Below are positions 6,652-15,226 of a stretch of 37,913 nucleotides of DNA, one piece after another (within the stretch, counting starts at the first letter, position 1; every line of letters starts with the position of its first letter). A program made the translations under genes and the position numbers. Origin of the DNA: an uncultured Actinomycetes bacterium. Its GTDB lineage: Bacteria > Actinomycetota > Acidimicrobiia > Acidimicrobiales > Microtrichaceae. The notes beneath the pieces are model-generated. The model searched no databases. It was not told the DNA's origin and worked only from the letters and a program-made list of their open reading frames with translations. The DNA lies in contig CAIYGQ010000258.1 of assembly GCA_903925745.1 (NCBI GenBank), positions 1-37,913 on the forward strand, in the 5' to 3' direction.

Positions 6652-7896
6652 TCAGCGGCGTTGGAGCCTGCGGGTGAGCGCGACGACACCGAGCGACAAC
6701 GCCAGCGCGGCAAACCCGGCCAGCACCACCAGGTTGAGCGCCACCTCCCCCAGCGACGCGCCGTCGAAGACGACCGAGGTCAGCGCACTCGTCGCCCACG
6801 CCTGGGGAGTGAACACCCGGGCGACCACCTGCATCGCCGCCGGCGCGACCGACAGCGGGAAGAAGCAGCCACCCAGGGCAGCCATGGCGAGGGCGAGTGG
6901 GATCCCGAAGGCGACCGCCTGGTCCGGGGTCCGGGCGAGTGCACCCATCAGCACGCCGGCACCGGCCGACACCAGGGCGAACAGGGCGATCACGGCGAGC
7001 AGGACGACGGGATCGCCCCAGTCGACTCCGAACGCGACCGCCGACACGACGGCGATCAGGAGTCCCTGACCCAGGGCGATCAACGTTCGCGACGCGGTGA
7101 CCCCCAGGGTCAACCCGGCGACGCTCACCGGTGCGGTCAGCGCCCGGTCCGCCACGCCGAAGACGCGCATCTCCACCAGCGACGAACCGCCGGCGAGCGA
7201 GTTGATGAACATGAACAGGATCATCTGGGACAGCGCCGTGAACGCGAAGCCGGACACGGGGTTGCCTGAACCTCCGACGGTGATGTCCTCGACCTGGCCG
7301 CGGGTCAGCTGCCGGACCTGCTCCTGGGCCGCGGCGAGCGCCTGCTGCTGCTCGACCCCGGTGCGGTCCTCGGCGAAGCGGGCGGCGGTGATGACGAGCG
7401 CCTGGTTCTCGACCACCGCGTCGAGCATGTTGCGCAGCATGGCCGAGGCCTGGTTGGCCGGATCGAGCTCCAGGCGGACCTCTCCGGTGCCGCCCGACTC
7501 GACGGTCGAGGTCAGGCCGGGCGGGATGATGATGCCCGCCTCGATCTCGCCGAGCTGGATGTCGCGGACGACCTGCTGGGCATCGTCGTAGAAGGTCACG
7601 TCCAGCGTGTCGGCGCCGCCGACGGCCTCCAGGAGCTGGCCGCCGATCCCGGTGCGCTCACCGGCGACGACCCCCACCCGGACCACCCCCGAATCGGCGG
7701 GGAAGGCCACGCCGAGGGCCAGGATCAACACGAACGGCAGCACGACCATGAAGAACAGGGCGACCTTGTCCCGGGCGAGCCGCCGCAGGTCCACCGAGGC
7801 GACCGCCGCGGCGATCGACCACGTCGACGGGGGGGACCACCGGCCGCTGCCCGGCTGGACGAGCGGTGAGCGCGGCGGGGCGGTCGGGACGCTCAT
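6652..7896 (-). CDS. ABC-2 type transporter permease (second)
   Basis: A 414-residue permease with one hydrophobic segment near residue 45, a large extracytoplasmic domain (about residues 70-215, with a helical EQQQALAAAQEQVRQL stretch), and about five membrane helices at the C-terminus, the standard ABC-2/ABC2_membrane_3 layout. The ATG at 7896 overlaps the stop of the upstream permease (ATGA) and is preceded by AGGAGG; the frame stays open further upstream but is antisense-like there. With the other permease and the ATPase it should form a heterodimeric exporter. Cargo cannot be told from sequence; relatives export drugs, lipids or polysaccharides. No substrate-binding protein is present, consistent with export. 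Confidence 0.88.
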   Translation of the reverse strand: MSVPTAPPRSPLVQPGSGRWSPPSTWSIAAAVASVDLRRLARDKVALFFMVVLPFVLILALGVAFPADSGVVRVGVVAGERTGIGGQLLEAVGGADTLDVTFYDDAQQVVRDIQLGEIEAGIIIPPGLTSTVESGGTGEVRLELDPANQASAMLRNMLDAVVENQALVITAARFAEDRTGVEQQQALAAAQEQVRQLTRGQVEDITVGGSGNPVSGFAFTALSQMILFMFINSLAGGSSLVEMRVFGVADRALTAPVSVAGLTLGVTASRTLIALGQGLLIAVVSAVAFGVDWGDPVVLLAVIALFALVSAGAGVLMGALARTPDQAVAFGIPLALAMAALGGCFFPLSVAPAAMQVVARVFTPQAWATSALTSVVFDGASLGEVALNLVVLAGFAALALSLGVVALTRRLQRR

Positions 7897-9056
7897 CCGA
7901 ACCTCCTGACCATGGAACGCGACCCGATCAGGAGGCCCACGGCGCCGATCGCCACGAGCGCGAGCAGCAGCGGCAGCACCGACCGGAGGTCCTGTCCTCC
8001 GGGACCGAGTTCGACGAGGGCGCGCATGGCGATGGCGTTCGGTGTCAGCGAACCGATGGCGCCGACCAGGCCCGGGAACTGGGCGCCGCCGAAGAAGGCC
8101 CCGCCGATCACTCCGAACAGGAACGCCATCGCGTTGGTCCAGCCCTCGGCCTGGGCCTCGGTCCGGGACAGCGCCGTGATGATCGCCGACAGTCCGCTCA
8201 GTGCGACCACCAACGCCACCAGCACCGTCACGACCTCGACCGGTCGGCCCCATCGGGCACCGAAGGCGACCGTCGACACCCCGTAGACCACCAGCGCCGC
8301 CAGCACACCCTGGGCCAGGACCCCGAGCGAGGTCCCGGTGACCAGCGACTGCGGCGAGATGGGCGTCGAGCGGATCCTGGCGAGCGTGCCCTCCCGGTCC
8401 TCCCGGACCAGGTTCCGGGCGGCGCTGCCGAGGCCGAGGAACAGGAAGATCGTGAGCGGCCCGAAGTAGAGCGCCGCGTTGAATCCCTGCTGCAGGTCAC
8501 CGATGTCGACCGTGATCGCCGGGCGGAGCTGCTGGATGTCCGCGAGCGGCGGGACCGCCGCGTCGATCGCGACGACCGTGGACGTGGCGGCCCGGATCAG
8601 GTCCGACTGCGACGCGATCTCCCCGGCGATCGCCGTGGCGATCTCGCCGGGGATCGCCCGCTGTGAGTTCCGCACGACCTGCAACGGCACCGGCGACGTG
8701 GCGAGCGACGCCTCGTAGCCCGAGGGAATGACCAGGGCTGCGTCGGCCTGCTCGTCGGCCACCGCCTGGCGGGCGTCGGCCACATCGGTGCGCAGCGTGA
8801 CCGGTCCGTCGTCGAGCTGCTCCGACAGCACGCCGAGCACGCCCTGACTGGTGGGGGTGCGGTCCAGGTCGACCACGGCGATGGTCGCCGACGGACCACC
8901 GGCTCCCCCGAAGGCGAGCGCCATGATCAGGCCCAGCACCAGCGGCCCGACGACCGAGGTGAGGATCAACGACCGGCTCTTCAGGCCGCGGCGCAGGTCC
9001 TTGCCGGCGACGACGAGCGCCGGTGACGAGCGGCGGGTCCCGACGGTCGTGGCCAC
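7893..9056 (-). CDS. ABC-2 type transporter permease (first)
   Basis: A 387-residue permease: a membrane helix at about 28-50, an extracytoplasmic domain with a DLDRTPTSQG start typical of ABC-2 exporters, and five helices from about residue 205 onward. The cytoplasmic VREDREGTLARIRSTPIS loop is the typical coupling region in this family. The GTG at 9056 lies three bases after the ATPase stop, and the gene overlaps the second permease by four bases, so all three genes form one coupled operon. The two permeases are homologous in layout and probably heterodimerise. Substrate unknown. Confidence 0.88.
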   Translation of the reverse strand: MATTVGTRRSSPALVVAGKDLRRGLKSRSLILTSVVGPLVLGLIMALAFGGAGGPSATIAVVDLDRTPTSQGVLGVLSEQLDDGPVTLRTDVADARQAVADEQADAALVIPSGYEASLATSPVPLQVVRNSQRAIPGEIATAIAGEIASQSDLIRAATSTVVAIDAAVPPLADIQQLRPAITVDIGDLQQGFNAALYFGPLTIFLFLGLGSAARNLVREDREGTLARIRSTPISPQSLVTGTSLGVLAQGVLAALVVYGVSTVAFGARWGRPVEVVTVLVALVVALSGLSAIITALSRTEAQAEGWTNAMAFLFGVIGGAFFGGAQFPGLVGAIGSLTPNAIAMRALVELGPGGQDLRSVLPLLLALVAIGAVGLLIGSRSMVRRFG

Positions 9057-9059
9057 GAC

Positions 9060-10001
9060 TCAGTCCCGGAGTGCCTTGCCGGTCAGGTGCAGGAACACCG
9101 ACTCCAGGTCGGGCTCCACGACCTCCACGCCCTGCACGACGACACCGACCCGTTCGGCGTGCTCGATGATCGGAGCGAGCGCCCGGGCCGGGTCGGCGAC
9201 CGCGACCTCCACCCGTCCGTCGCCGGCCGAGGTGCGCACGACGACCGGGTCCGGGGTCAACGCGGCGAGCAGTCCACTCGGGTCGCCGTCGACGGACAGG
9301 CGGACCACCGGGTGCTGTCCGATGGCGCTGACCAGTTCGCCCTGGGTGCCCTCGGCGACCAGACGGCCTTCGTCGATGACGCCGATGCGGTCGCAGAGCC
9401 GCTGGGCCTCCTCCATGTAGTGGGTCGTGTAGAGCACGGCCATGCCGTGTTCCTGCAGCGCGGCGATCCCGTCCAGGATCGACGCCCGGCTCTGTGGATC
9501 GACGCCCACCGTCGGCTCGTCGAGCACCAGCAACTGGGGCTGGTGCAGGAGCGCGGCGGCGATGTTGCACCGCCGCTTCATGCCACCCGAGAAGCCCTCG
9601 ATCCGGTCGCCGGCCCGGTCCTCCAGGGCGACGATCTCCAGGACCTCGTCGACCCGGGTCCGCAGCTCGGTGCGGGTGAGACCCTGCAGCCGGCCGAAGA
9701 ACCGCAGGTTCTCGCGGGCGGTCAGGTCGGGGTAGAGGGCGATGTCCTGGGGGACCAGCCCCAGATGCTGCTTCGCCTCGCAACGTCCGGTCCGCATGGC
9801 GGATCCGCCGACCTCGATGGTGCCGGCGTCCGCGTGGAGCAGGCCGCAGAGCATGGAGATGGTGGTGGTCTTGCCGGCACCGTTCGGGCCGAGCAGGCCG
9901 TAGGACTCACCGGCGTGGATCCGGAAGCCGACACCGTCGACCGCCACCCGGTCGCCGTAGGCCTTCCGCAGCCCCTCGCACCGGGCGGTCACCTCCTGCA
10001 C
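9060..10001 (-). CDS. ABC-2 exporter ATPase
   Basis: A 313-residue nucleotide-binding subunit. Walker A GPNGAGKTT is at 38-46, the Q-loop in LVPQDIALY, the signature FSGGMKRR, Walker B LLVLDEPTVGVD and the switch His in TTHYMEEA. A C-terminal domain of about 85 residues (from about 228) is common in DrrA/CcmA-like exporter ATPases. It drives the two permeases encoded immediately downstream. The GTG at 10001 is supported by a TAGGCT hexamer ending six bases upstream and the lack of a ribosome-binding site; a GTG at 9992 would leave no spacing for either. The family includes DrrA-type drug exporters, but no self-resistance context is visible here. Confidence 0.93.
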   Translation of the reverse strand: MQEVTARCEGLRKAYGDRVAVDGVGFRIHAGESYGLLGPNGAGKTTTISMLCGLLHADAGTIEVGGSAMRTGRCEAKQHLGLVPQDIALYPDLTARENLRFFGRLQGLTRTELRTRVDEVLEIVALEDRAGDRIEGFSGGMKRRCNIAAALLHQPQLLVLDEPTVGVDPQSRASILDGIAALQEHGMAVLYTTHYMEEAQRLCDRIGVIDEGRLVAEGTQGELVSAIGQHPVVRLSVDGDPSGLLAALTPDPVVVRTSAGDGRVEVAVADPARALAPIIEHAERVGVVVQGVEVVEPDLESVFLHLTGKALRD

Positions 10002-10007
10002 GCAGGG

Positions 10008-10013
10008 AGCCTA
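10008..10013 (-). promoter_or_regulatory. -10 hexamer TAGGCT, leaderless promoter of the ABC exporter operon
   Basis: On the minus strand TAGGCT is followed by six bases and the GTG at 10001. No clear -35 is seen. Confidence 0.5.
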
Positions 10014-10104
10014 CGCCCCACCCGTCGTCCGACCCGCCCGAACGCCGGCGGATCGACGGGGCTCCCGGCCCGGGGCGTGGGGGATCCGCCCACCACGGGG
10101 GGCC

Positions 10105-10134
10105 TTGTGCCGCGGTCCGGGCCGTTCCTACCCT
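10105..10134 (+). promoter_or_regulatory. Promoter TTGTGC-18-TACCCT for the lipoprotein gene
   Basis: A -35 TTGTGC (10105-10110) and a -10 TACCCT (10129-10134) are separated by 18 bases. The leader of about 40 bases carries GGGAGG seven to eight bases before the ATG at 10179. Confidence 0.45.
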
Positions 10135-10178
10135 TGGGGTGCCGGGACGCCTCGGCGTCCGGTCCCGGGAGGACACCC

Positions 10179-11312
10179 ATGCTGCGATCGGCCAGGACAC
10201 TCACCGCCGCGGCGTTGGCCGCGCTGGTGCTGGCCGCCGGCTGCTCCCGGGTGGAACGGACCGCAGAGGTCGATGGCGGCGGACCCGGTCCGGCCGTCGG
10301 GTCCGAGCAGGCCACCGTCGGCGCCCCCGCTGCACCCGGCGCCCAGGTCCGGGGCAGCTCGATCACCCGAAGCGGGTCGACCGCGCCCACTGCGACGGCC
10401 GGCGACCCGGCCCTCGCCGACGCGGCCAACCAGCTGCTCAGCCGACTGGCGGGCGACCCGACCCTGTTGCAGGGCGTGCTCGACGGGACGGTGTCGGACC
10501 TGGAACGGATCACCGGACTCGACGCCGCGACCCTGCAACGGCTGCGGATCACCCCCGAGTCGATCCGCTCGCTGGCCACGGTCCTGAGCCGGCTCGACCC
10601 CTCCACCCTCGCCCAGGTCGCGGCCGGGGGCGGAACGCCCGAGGGCATCAACCGGACCATCCTGCTGCTCGCATCCCAGCTCAGCCCCGAGGTGTTCCGG
10701 GCCATCCAGGGCATCGACCCCAGGGTGCTGTCGGTGCTGGCGTCCACCGCGGCGAACGTGGACCCGGCGGTCGCCGACGCGCTGGGCCGGGTGCTCGGAG
10801 TGATCGACCCCGACGGGCTCGGTTCGGTGGCCGGCGACCGGACGAGCCTGGGTCTCCTGGCAGTGTTGTTCGCCGCGGCGCTGCGGATCGATCCGACGAC
10901 CTTCGAGCAGCTCGGCAACGCGGCCCAGCTCAGTCCGGAGTTCGCGCTCGCCGTCGAGGGCATCCGGACGCTCGCCTCAGGCCTGAGCCTGGAGTTCGTC
11001 GCCAACATCAACGAGGCCGTCCGGGTGCTCGGCACCGACCTGGTGAGCGCCCTCGGCGCGATCCTCGGGTTCCTGGGCGACGAGCGCTACAACGACGTGC
11101 TCCGCGAGGGCCTGGCCGACCCGGCGGTGGTCCAGGCGGTCATCGCCGTGTCCGCGCTGCTCATCCCGGGGCTCGCAGAGGTCGTCGCACCCGAGGTGTT
11201 CGCGAGCGACCCGTCGGCCCGGTTCCTGGCCCTGTCGGCGATCCTCTTCGTCGCCCTCCTGGGCGCCACCGGTGTCGACCTGAGCGGCGCGGGGCTACCG
11301 GTCCCCGGGTGA
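10179..11312 (+). CDS. Helical lipoprotein of unknown function
   Basis: A 377-residue protein with a signal peptide and lipobox LAAGC (Cys22), so it should be lipid-anchored outside the membrane. The mature part starts with a Gly/Ala/Pro/Thr-rich linker (to about residue 75) and then becomes almost wholly helical, with repeated short units of the form I-D-P-x3-L-x2-L (for example ITGLDAATLQRL, IQGIDPRVLSVL, LRIDPTTFEQL). A final hydrophobic stretch at about 345-370 could be a membrane helix. I do not recognise the family. The ATG follows GGGAGG. The 3' end lies in a 25-bp tandem repeat that includes the stop codon. It is divergent from the ABC exporter operon and converges on the acyl-CoA synthetase gene. 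Confidence 0.75.
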   Translation: MLRSARTLTAAALAALVLAAGCSRVERTAEVDGGGPGPAVGSEQATVGAPAAPGAQVRGSSITRSGSTAPTATAGDPALADAANQLLSRLAGDPTLLQGVLDGTVSDLERITGLDAATLQRLRITPESIRSLATVLSRLDPSTLAQVAAGGGTPEGINRTILLLASQLSPEVFRAIQGIDPRVLSVLASTAANVDPAVADALGRVLGVIDPDGLGSVAGDRTSLGLLAVLFAAALRIDPTTFEQLGNAAQLSPEFALAVEGIRTLASGLSLEFVANINEAVRVLGTDLVSALGAILGFLGDERYNDVLREGLADPAVVQAVIAVSALLIPGLAEVVAPEVFASDPSARFLALSAILFVALLGATGVDLSGAGLPVPG

Positions 11313-11363
11313 GGCGGGGCCACCGGTCCCTGAGTGAGACGGGGCCACCGGTCCCCGGGTGAG
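11291..11363 (+). repeat. Three tandem copies of a 25-bp unit spanning the lipoprotein stop codon
   Basis: Units begin at 11291, 11316 and 11341. Each holds a 23-base near-identical block (GGGGC, then ACCGGTCC, ending GTGAG) plus two spacer bases. The first contains the stop codon at 11310-11312. Confidence 0.85.
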
Positions 11364-11395
11364 TGGTCCGCCCGGACCGACCGTGCGTCGAGCCG

Positions 11396-13207
11396 TCACG
11401 CGTAGAGCGACTCGATCTCCTCGGCGTACCGGGCGTTGACACCGCGCCGCTTCAGCTTCGACGTCGGCGTCAACAGGTCCGAGTCCGGCAGCCACTCCTC
11501 GGTCAGGATCCGCACCTTCTTGACCCGCTCGGCGTTGTTGAAGGTCCTCATCGCCTCCTCGACGCCCTCGTCGATCGCCTGCACCACCTCGGGCAACTCG
11601 GCGAACTCCTCCAGGGTGGTGAACTCGATCCCGTTCCGGGCGGCCCAGGCAGGCGCGACCTCTCCGTCGATCACCACGAGCGCCGAGACGTACGGGCGCT
11701 GGTCACCGATCGCCATCGCCTGACCGATCAGCGGGTGCGTCTTCAGGGCGGCCTCCAGGTTGGCCGGCGAGATGTTCTTCCCGCCGGCGGTGATGATCAG
11801 CTCCTTCTTGCGGTCGACGATGCGGAGGTAGCCGTCCTCGTCGATCTCTCCGATGTCGCCGGTGTGGAGCCAGCCGTCGGCGTCGATCGCCTCGGCGGTC
11901 TTCTCGGGGTCGTTCAGGTAACCCTCGAAGACGTGGCCGCCGCGGCAGATGACCTCGCCGTCGTCAGCGATCTCGACCTCGGTGCCCGGGATCGCCCTGC
12001 CGACGTAGCCGGGCTTGACCTTGAAGCGCTCGAAGGTCATGGGTCCGGTGTTCTCGCTCATCCCGTACACCTCGGCGAGCGGGATGCCGATCGCCCGGAA
12101 CCACTCGATCAGCGACGCCGGGATCGGTGCCGCTCCGGTGACGGCCAGCTCGAGTTCGTCCAGGCCGAGGAGCGCCCGCACGAGGGCGAAGTTGGCGGCG
12201 TCGAGCTCGTCCAGACGGGCCTGCTCCTCGGGGGTGATCCGCTCCCAGGAGGCCGCATCCCGGAGCGGGATCGCCTCGGTGATCGCGGCGTTGAACGCCT
12301 CGGCGTTGTCGGGGTCGGCGGCGAGCATCGCCGTGAGTGACCCGTAGACCTTCTCCCACACCCGGGGGACACCGAAGAGCAGGTTCGGCTTGGTCGGTCC
12401 GAGGTGCGCGGTCAGCAGCGACGGGTCAGGACAGGTCGTGACCTCCAACCCGCCGAGCACCATCCCGTAGTGCGACACCATCCGCTCGGCGATGTGGGCC
12501 ATGGGGAGGTAGGAGATGACCCGCTTGCCGGCGATCTCCTCCTTCGTCCACCCGTAGCAGGGGAGGAACGCGGCGTAGGTCCAGCAGATGTTCCGGTTGG
12601 AGATCATCACGCCCTTGGGGTTCCCGGTGGTGCCCGAGGTGTAGATGATCGTGGCCAGGTCCTCGGGTGTCCCCGTCTGCACCTCGCTCGCCAGGTCCAC
12701 CGGCTCGGCCTCGGTCACCGCCTCGTGGCCGTGCACCCCCTCGGGCAGCTCCTCGGGGGCGACCATGACCACGAGCTGCTCCAGTGACGGGAGCTGGTCG
12801 CGGACCTTCAGGAACTTCTCCAGGAACCCGGCGTTCTCGACCACGGCGACCTTGGCCGCACAGTGGCCGACCAGGTACTCGATCTGGTCGGGGGCCGAGG
12901 AGTTGTAGATGGACACCGGGGTGGCGCCGAGCGCCAGCACGGCCAGATCCAGCCAGTGGAACTCCGGGATGTTCCGCATCATCAGGACGACCCGGTCCCC
13001 CGGGCCGACACCGAGCGAACGGAGCCCACCGGCTGCGACGGCGACCTTGGCGGCCAGCTCGTCGTAGGTCAGCGACTCCCAGTCCTCTCCCGCCATCCAG
13101 CGGAGGGCGGTGGCGGAGCCGTGCTCGGCCACGGTGTCCAGGAAGAGCCGGGCCACCGTGACCCCCTCCACCTCGCGGTCGACGTCGGCTGCGGTGATCG
13201 TGCTCAT
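11396..13207 (-). CDS. Long-chain fatty-acid CoA ligase (AMP-forming), FadD15-like
   Basis: A 603-residue adenylate-forming enzyme of the long-chain acyl-CoA synthetase type. The phosphate-binding motif YTSGTTGNPKG is near residue 190, YGMSENTGP near 380, and the adenosine/hinge region HTGDIGEIDEDGYLRIVDRK near 445-465 is followed by the catalytic-lysine region ITAGGKNISP. It makes acyl-CoA from a fatty acid, ATP and CoA at the inner face of the membrane. The length and the LACS-like insert fit FadD15/FAA-type synthetases. The ATG at 13207 follows GAGGGG. It is transcribed divergently from a thiolase gene across a 278-bp region, consistent with shared control of fatty-acid use. Chain-length preference cannot be read. 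Confidence 0.92.
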   Translation of the reverse strand: MSTITAADVDREVEGVTVARLFLDTVAEHGSATALRWMAGEDWESLTYDELAAKVAVAAGGLRSLGVGPGDRVVLMMRNIPEFHWLDLAVLALGATPVSIYNSSAPDQIEYLVGHCAAKVAVVENAGFLEKFLKVRDQLPSLEQLVVMVAPEELPEGVHGHEAVTEAEPVDLASEVQTGTPEDLATIIYTSGTTGNPKGVMISNRNICWTYAAFLPCYGWTKEEIAGKRVISYLPMAHIAERMVSHYGMVLGGLEVTTCPDPSLLTAHLGPTKPNLLFGVPRVWEKVYGSLTAMLAADPDNAEAFNAAITEAIPLRDAASWERITPEEQARLDELDAANFALVRALLGLDELELAVTGAAPIPASLIEWFRAIGIPLAEVYGMSENTGPMTFERFKVKPGYVGRAIPGTEVEIADDGEVICRGGHVFEGYLNDPEKTAEAIDADGWLHTGDIGEIDEDGYLRIVDRKKELIITAGGKNISPANLEAALKTHPLIGQAMAIGDQRPYVSALVVIDGEVAPAWAARNGIEFTTLEEFAELPEVVQAIDEGVEEAMRTFNNAERVKKVRILTEEWLPDSDLLTPTSKLKRRGVNARYAEEIESLYA

Positions 13208-13485
13208 GGTCCCCTCGGTGGTCCGGGCGGGTGGTACCCGCCGATCCTGCTGGTTGGGCGGCAGGCTACCGCCACACCCATGCTCGTGCGACGGCGGTCA
13301 CCGCCGACCACGTCGACCGGCTGTGTCGAACGGCCACGCCGACCGGCCACGTTGACCGGGGGGTGGTCGGGGGCCAGACTCTCACGGCCGGGCGGTTCGG
13401 TCCGGCTGACGACGGTGCGAGCAGGTCGCCGCGCCGGACTGCAGGGAACCCGGCCGGGCCGGGTCCGGAGCGACAGGGGAAGCAG
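13208..13485. promoter_or_regulatory. Divergent intergenic region between acyl-CoA ligase and thiolase genes
   Basis: This 278-bp stretch holds no gene. A plus-strand promoter candidate TTGACC (13352-13357), 17 bases, CAGACT (13375-13380) faces the thiolase. A minus-strand TAGCCT (13263-13268) may serve the ligase. Three copies of a CACG-t/c-y-GACCGG motif lie at about 13309-13359 and could be a regulator site. Confidence 0.4.
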
Positions 13486-14694
13486 ATGCCAGAAGCCGTG
13501 ATCGTCGACGTGGTCCGCACGCCCGGGGGCAAGCGCAACGGTGCGTTGTCGGGGTGGCACCCCGTCGACCTGTCCGCCGAGACGCTGAAGGCGCTCGCCG
13601 AGCGCAACAGCCTGGATCCGGCGCTGGTCGACGACGTGATCATGGGCTGCGTCATGCAGGCGGGCGCGCAGGCGCTCAACGTCGGGCGCAACGCCGTGCT
13701 CGCCGCCGGGTGGCCCGAGTCGGTGCCGTCCACCACGATCGATCGCCAGTGCGGATCATCCCAGCAGGCCGTCCACTTCGCGGCTCAGGGAGTCATGGCC
13801 GGCGCCTACGACGTGGTGGTCGCCGCCGGCGTCGAGGTGATGAGCCTGGTGCCGATGGGCGCCTCGATCGGCTCCAACATCGGCTTCCCCTTCGGTGCCG
13901 CTGCGCTGCGCTACCTGGACGTCGAGCTGATCGAGGGCCAGAAGGGTCTGGTCGGACAGGGTGTGTCGGCCGAGATCATCGCCAACGAGTGGGACCTGAG
14001 CCGTCAGGACCTGGACGAGTTCGGCGCCCGTTCCCAGGCGCTCGCTGCCCGGGCCCGGGACGAGGGGCGTTTCGACAACGAGCTCGTGCCCGTGAAGTCG
14101 AAGATCCGCGACAAGGAGACCGGCGACGTCAAGGAGCTCGACGAGCTGGTGACCGCCGACGAGGGGATCCGGCCCGACACCACGGCGGAGTCGCTCGGCA
14201 AGCTGAAGCCTGCGTTCCTGCCTGACGGCAAGGTCACCGCCGGCAACAGCTCGCAGATCACCGACGGCGCCTCGGCGGCCCTCATCATGACCGCCGAGAA
14301 GGCAGCCGAGCTCGGCCTGACCCCCCGGGCCCGCTTCCACTCGTTCGCACTCGCCGGTGTCGACCCGGTCCGCATGCTGACCGGCCCGATCCCGTCCACC
14401 ACCAAGGCACTCGAGCGCGGCGAACTGTCGGTGTCGGACATCGACCACTTCGAGGTCAACGAGGCCTTCGCCTCGGTCGTCCTGGCGTGGGCCAAGGAGC
14501 ACCAGCCCGACATGGACAAGGTGAACCCGAACGGCGGCGCCATCGCCCTCGGCCACCCGCTCGGGGGCTCGGGCACCAAGCTGCTCGCCACCATGTTGAA
14601 CGAGCTCGAGCGCACCGGTGGCCGCTACGGCCTCCAGACCATGTGCGAGGGTGGCGGACTGGCGAACGCCACCATCATCGAGCGACTCGGCTGA
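13486..14694 (+). CDS. Acetyl-CoA C-acyltransferase (thiolase)
   Basis: A 402-residue thiolase of normal length. The nucleophilic Cys89 is in DRQCGSSQQ, the NEAFA motif carries the catalytic region before GHPLGGSG (active-site His), and the second Cys is in CEGGGLANA. It cleaves 3-ketoacyl-CoA to acetyl-CoA and a shortened acyl-CoA, or runs in the condensing direction. The ATG at 13486 follows AGGGGA. It is divergent from the acyl-CoA ligase and only 12 bases ahead of a small membrane-protein gene. With the hydratase and dienoyl-CoA reductase-like genes at the left of the window it could complete much of a beta-oxidation set. Biosynthetic versus degradative use is not decided by sequence. Confidence 0.93.
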   Translation: MPEAVIVDVVRTPGGKRNGALSGWHPVDLSAETLKALAERNSLDPALVDDVIMGCVMQAGAQALNVGRNAVLAAGWPESVPSTTIDRQCGSSQQAVHFAAQGVMAGAYDVVVAAGVEVMSLVPMGASIGSNIGFPFGAAALRYLDVELIEGQKGLVGQGVSAEIIANEWDLSRQDLDEFGARSQALAARARDEGRFDNELVPVKSKIRDKETGDVKELDELVTADEGIRPDTTAESLGKLKPAFLPDGKVTAGNSSQITDGASAALIMTAEKAAELGLTPRARFHSFALAGVDPVRMLTGPIPSTTKALERGELSVSDIDHFEVNEAFASVVLAWAKEHQPDMDKVNPNGGAIALGHPLGGSGTKLLATMLNELERTGGRYGLQTMCEGGGLANATIIERLG

Positions 14695-14706
14695 GGGTCC
14701 GCCGTC

Positions 14707-15027
14707 GTGCGACGGCTCCTGGTCGTGCTCGGGGTGGCCGCCGTGGTCGCGGTCGTCGCTGCGGCGGCCACCGACGCGTCCTTCGTCGGGGTGTTCCTGG
14801 CCGTGCTCCTGGGCGCAGCGATCCTGGGCGTGGGCTGGTTCTTCCTGCGGAGCTTCGCGACACCCGCCCCGCCCCCACCCGAACCGGGGACGCTCCGGAA
14901 GGTGAAGCTCACCTACCGGTGCCCGGTCTGTGGGGCCGAGGTCCGGATGACGGCGGCCGACACCGAGGATCCAGCACCTCCCCGCCACTGCATGGAGGAC
15001 ATGGAGCTGGTCGCCCCGATCGAGTGA
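14707..15027 (+). CDS. Small membrane protein with C-terminal zinc-ribbon-like domain
   Basis: A 106-residue protein with two hydrophobic segments (about 5-22 and 27-48), a proline-rich linker, and a soluble C-terminal domain with CPVCG near residue 73 and RHCMEDME near residue 94. A Cys-x2-Cys pair plus His-Cys suggests metal binding. Short proteins with this CPxCG...HC pattern occur in actinobacteria without assigned function. The GTG lies 12 bases after the thiolase stop, so it is likely co-transcribed with it. No ribosome-binding site is obvious, and translational coupling is plausible. Confidence 0.65.
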   Translation: MRRLLVVLGVAAVVAVVAAAATDASFVGVFLAVLLGAAILGVGWFFLRSFATPAPPPPEPGTLRKVKLTYRCPVCGAEVRMTAADTEDPAPPRHCMEDMELVAPIE

Positions 15028-15080
15028 GCCCGGCGGATCGAACCGTCGGCCACTCCGTTCACCGACCCGTCACGCCGCCG

Positions 15081-15176
15081 TCATCCACAGCCGCCCGGAA
15101 GTTGTCCACAGTTGTCCACAGATGGGCCCGATCGTCTGTACTGACAGGGCATCCGCCGCGGCACCCCTGTGGACAC
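15081..15176. other. Cluster of four DnaA-box-like sequences
   Basis: TTGTCCACA occurs perfectly twice in direct tandem (15102-15110 and 15112-15120). TCATCCACA (15081-15089) and, on the minus strand, GTGTCCACA (15168-15176) are close variants. TTGTCCACA is the preferred DnaA box of high-GC actinobacteria. The cluster sits in a 199-bp gap between the 3' ends of convergent genes, a gap with no other feature. No AT-rich unwinding element is visible. Confidence 0.6.
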
Positions 15177-15226
15177 AGGTTCCGGCGAGGACCGGTCGTC
15201 ACCCGAACGTCAGATCCGCAGGAGCC

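Noticed and set aside
9087-10178. A long plus-strand frame that continues into the lipoprotein gene and would extend it upstream by over 360 codons
   Set aside because: The upstream part is antisense to the ABC ATPase. The real start at 10179 has a ribosome-binding site, a promoter and a signal peptide with lipobox.
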